Below, one piece after another: positions 5,940 to 5,988 of a DNA stretch of 5,988 nt. The stretch's first letter is position 1, and each line of letters starts with the position of its first letter. The translations under genes and the position numbers were made by a program. The notes under the pieces are model-generated. The model saw nothing but the letters and a program-made list of their open reading frames with translations, was not told the origin of the DNA and searched no databases. Source of the stretch: an uncultured bacterium (GTDB lineage: Bacteria; Edwardsbacteria; AC1; EtOH8); the NCBI GenBank assembly GCA_937958665.1, contig CALGNM010000020.1, forward strand, positions 1 to 5,988, read 5' to 3'.

Positions 5940-5988
5940 AGATCGGAAGAGCGTCGTGTAGGGAAAGAGGGTAGATCTCGGTGGTCGC
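5940..5988 (+). other. Illumina P5-side adapter (not genomic)
   Basis: From 5940 the sequence matches the reverse complement of the TruSeq universal adapter (AGATCGGAAGAGCGTCGTG onward through GTAGATCTCGGTGGTCGC). There is one mismatch, G for T at 5970. It is the single-index form, with no i5 barcode. Its translation gives the false C-terminus DRKSVV followed by a stop. Confidence 0.97.

Overview
The window is a short contig from a bacterium. Its two ends are Illumina library adapters rather than genome: about positions 1-47 on the left and 5940-5988 on the right. About 5.9 kb of genomic DNA lies between them. The domain mix suggests an FCB-related lineage or one of the uncultivated phyla near it (WOR-3, TA06 or Edwardsbacteria-like). 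The clues are a secreted repeat protein ending in a type IX / FlgD-like C-terminal sorting domain, and a UbiA prenyltransferase of the type seen in such genomes. This placement is an inference and no marker gene settles it. Local GC is high in the housekeeping-like genes (hand counts of 68-73% in sampled 60-base lines) and falls to about 30-35% in parts of the secreted-protein gene.

Layout. From 49 to 1674 (+) is an ABC-F ATPase that has lost its N-terminus to the contig end. It abuts a complete YtcJ-like metal-dependent amidohydrolase (1675-3249, +), whose ribosome binding site lies inside the end of the ABC-F gene, so the pair is probably co-translated. After an 80-100 base gap comes a secreted seven-repeat beta-propeller protein with a C-terminal sorting domain (3355-5079, +). 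Directly behind it is a 48-codon signal-peptide ORF (5088-5234) that looks like the surviving start of a larger secreted protein.

Region 5235-5631 is non-coding but full of signals: a GC-rich palindrome (5242-5262), a two-way terminator (5318-5347), a tRNA with anticodon CAT on the minus strand (5402-5477) with its own promoter (5491-5520), and a perfect-consensus sigma-70 promoter with an extended -10 (5558-5586) on the plus strand. That promoter drives the start of a UbiA-family prenyltransferase (5632-5939), which the right-hand adapter cuts off.

The genes do not form one recognisable pathway. The ABC-F protein (ribosome-associated) and the amidohydrolase look like a two-gene transcription unit. 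The propeller protein and the small ORF look like a surface or secreted module, and the tRNA and UbiA genes are separate divergent units. The most unusual features are a palindromic repeat read through in frame inside the propeller gene, with a near-copy of its core just after the truncated ORF; the patchy base composition of the propeller gene; and the adapter-chimeric protein ends. I see no convincing new multi-gene system here.
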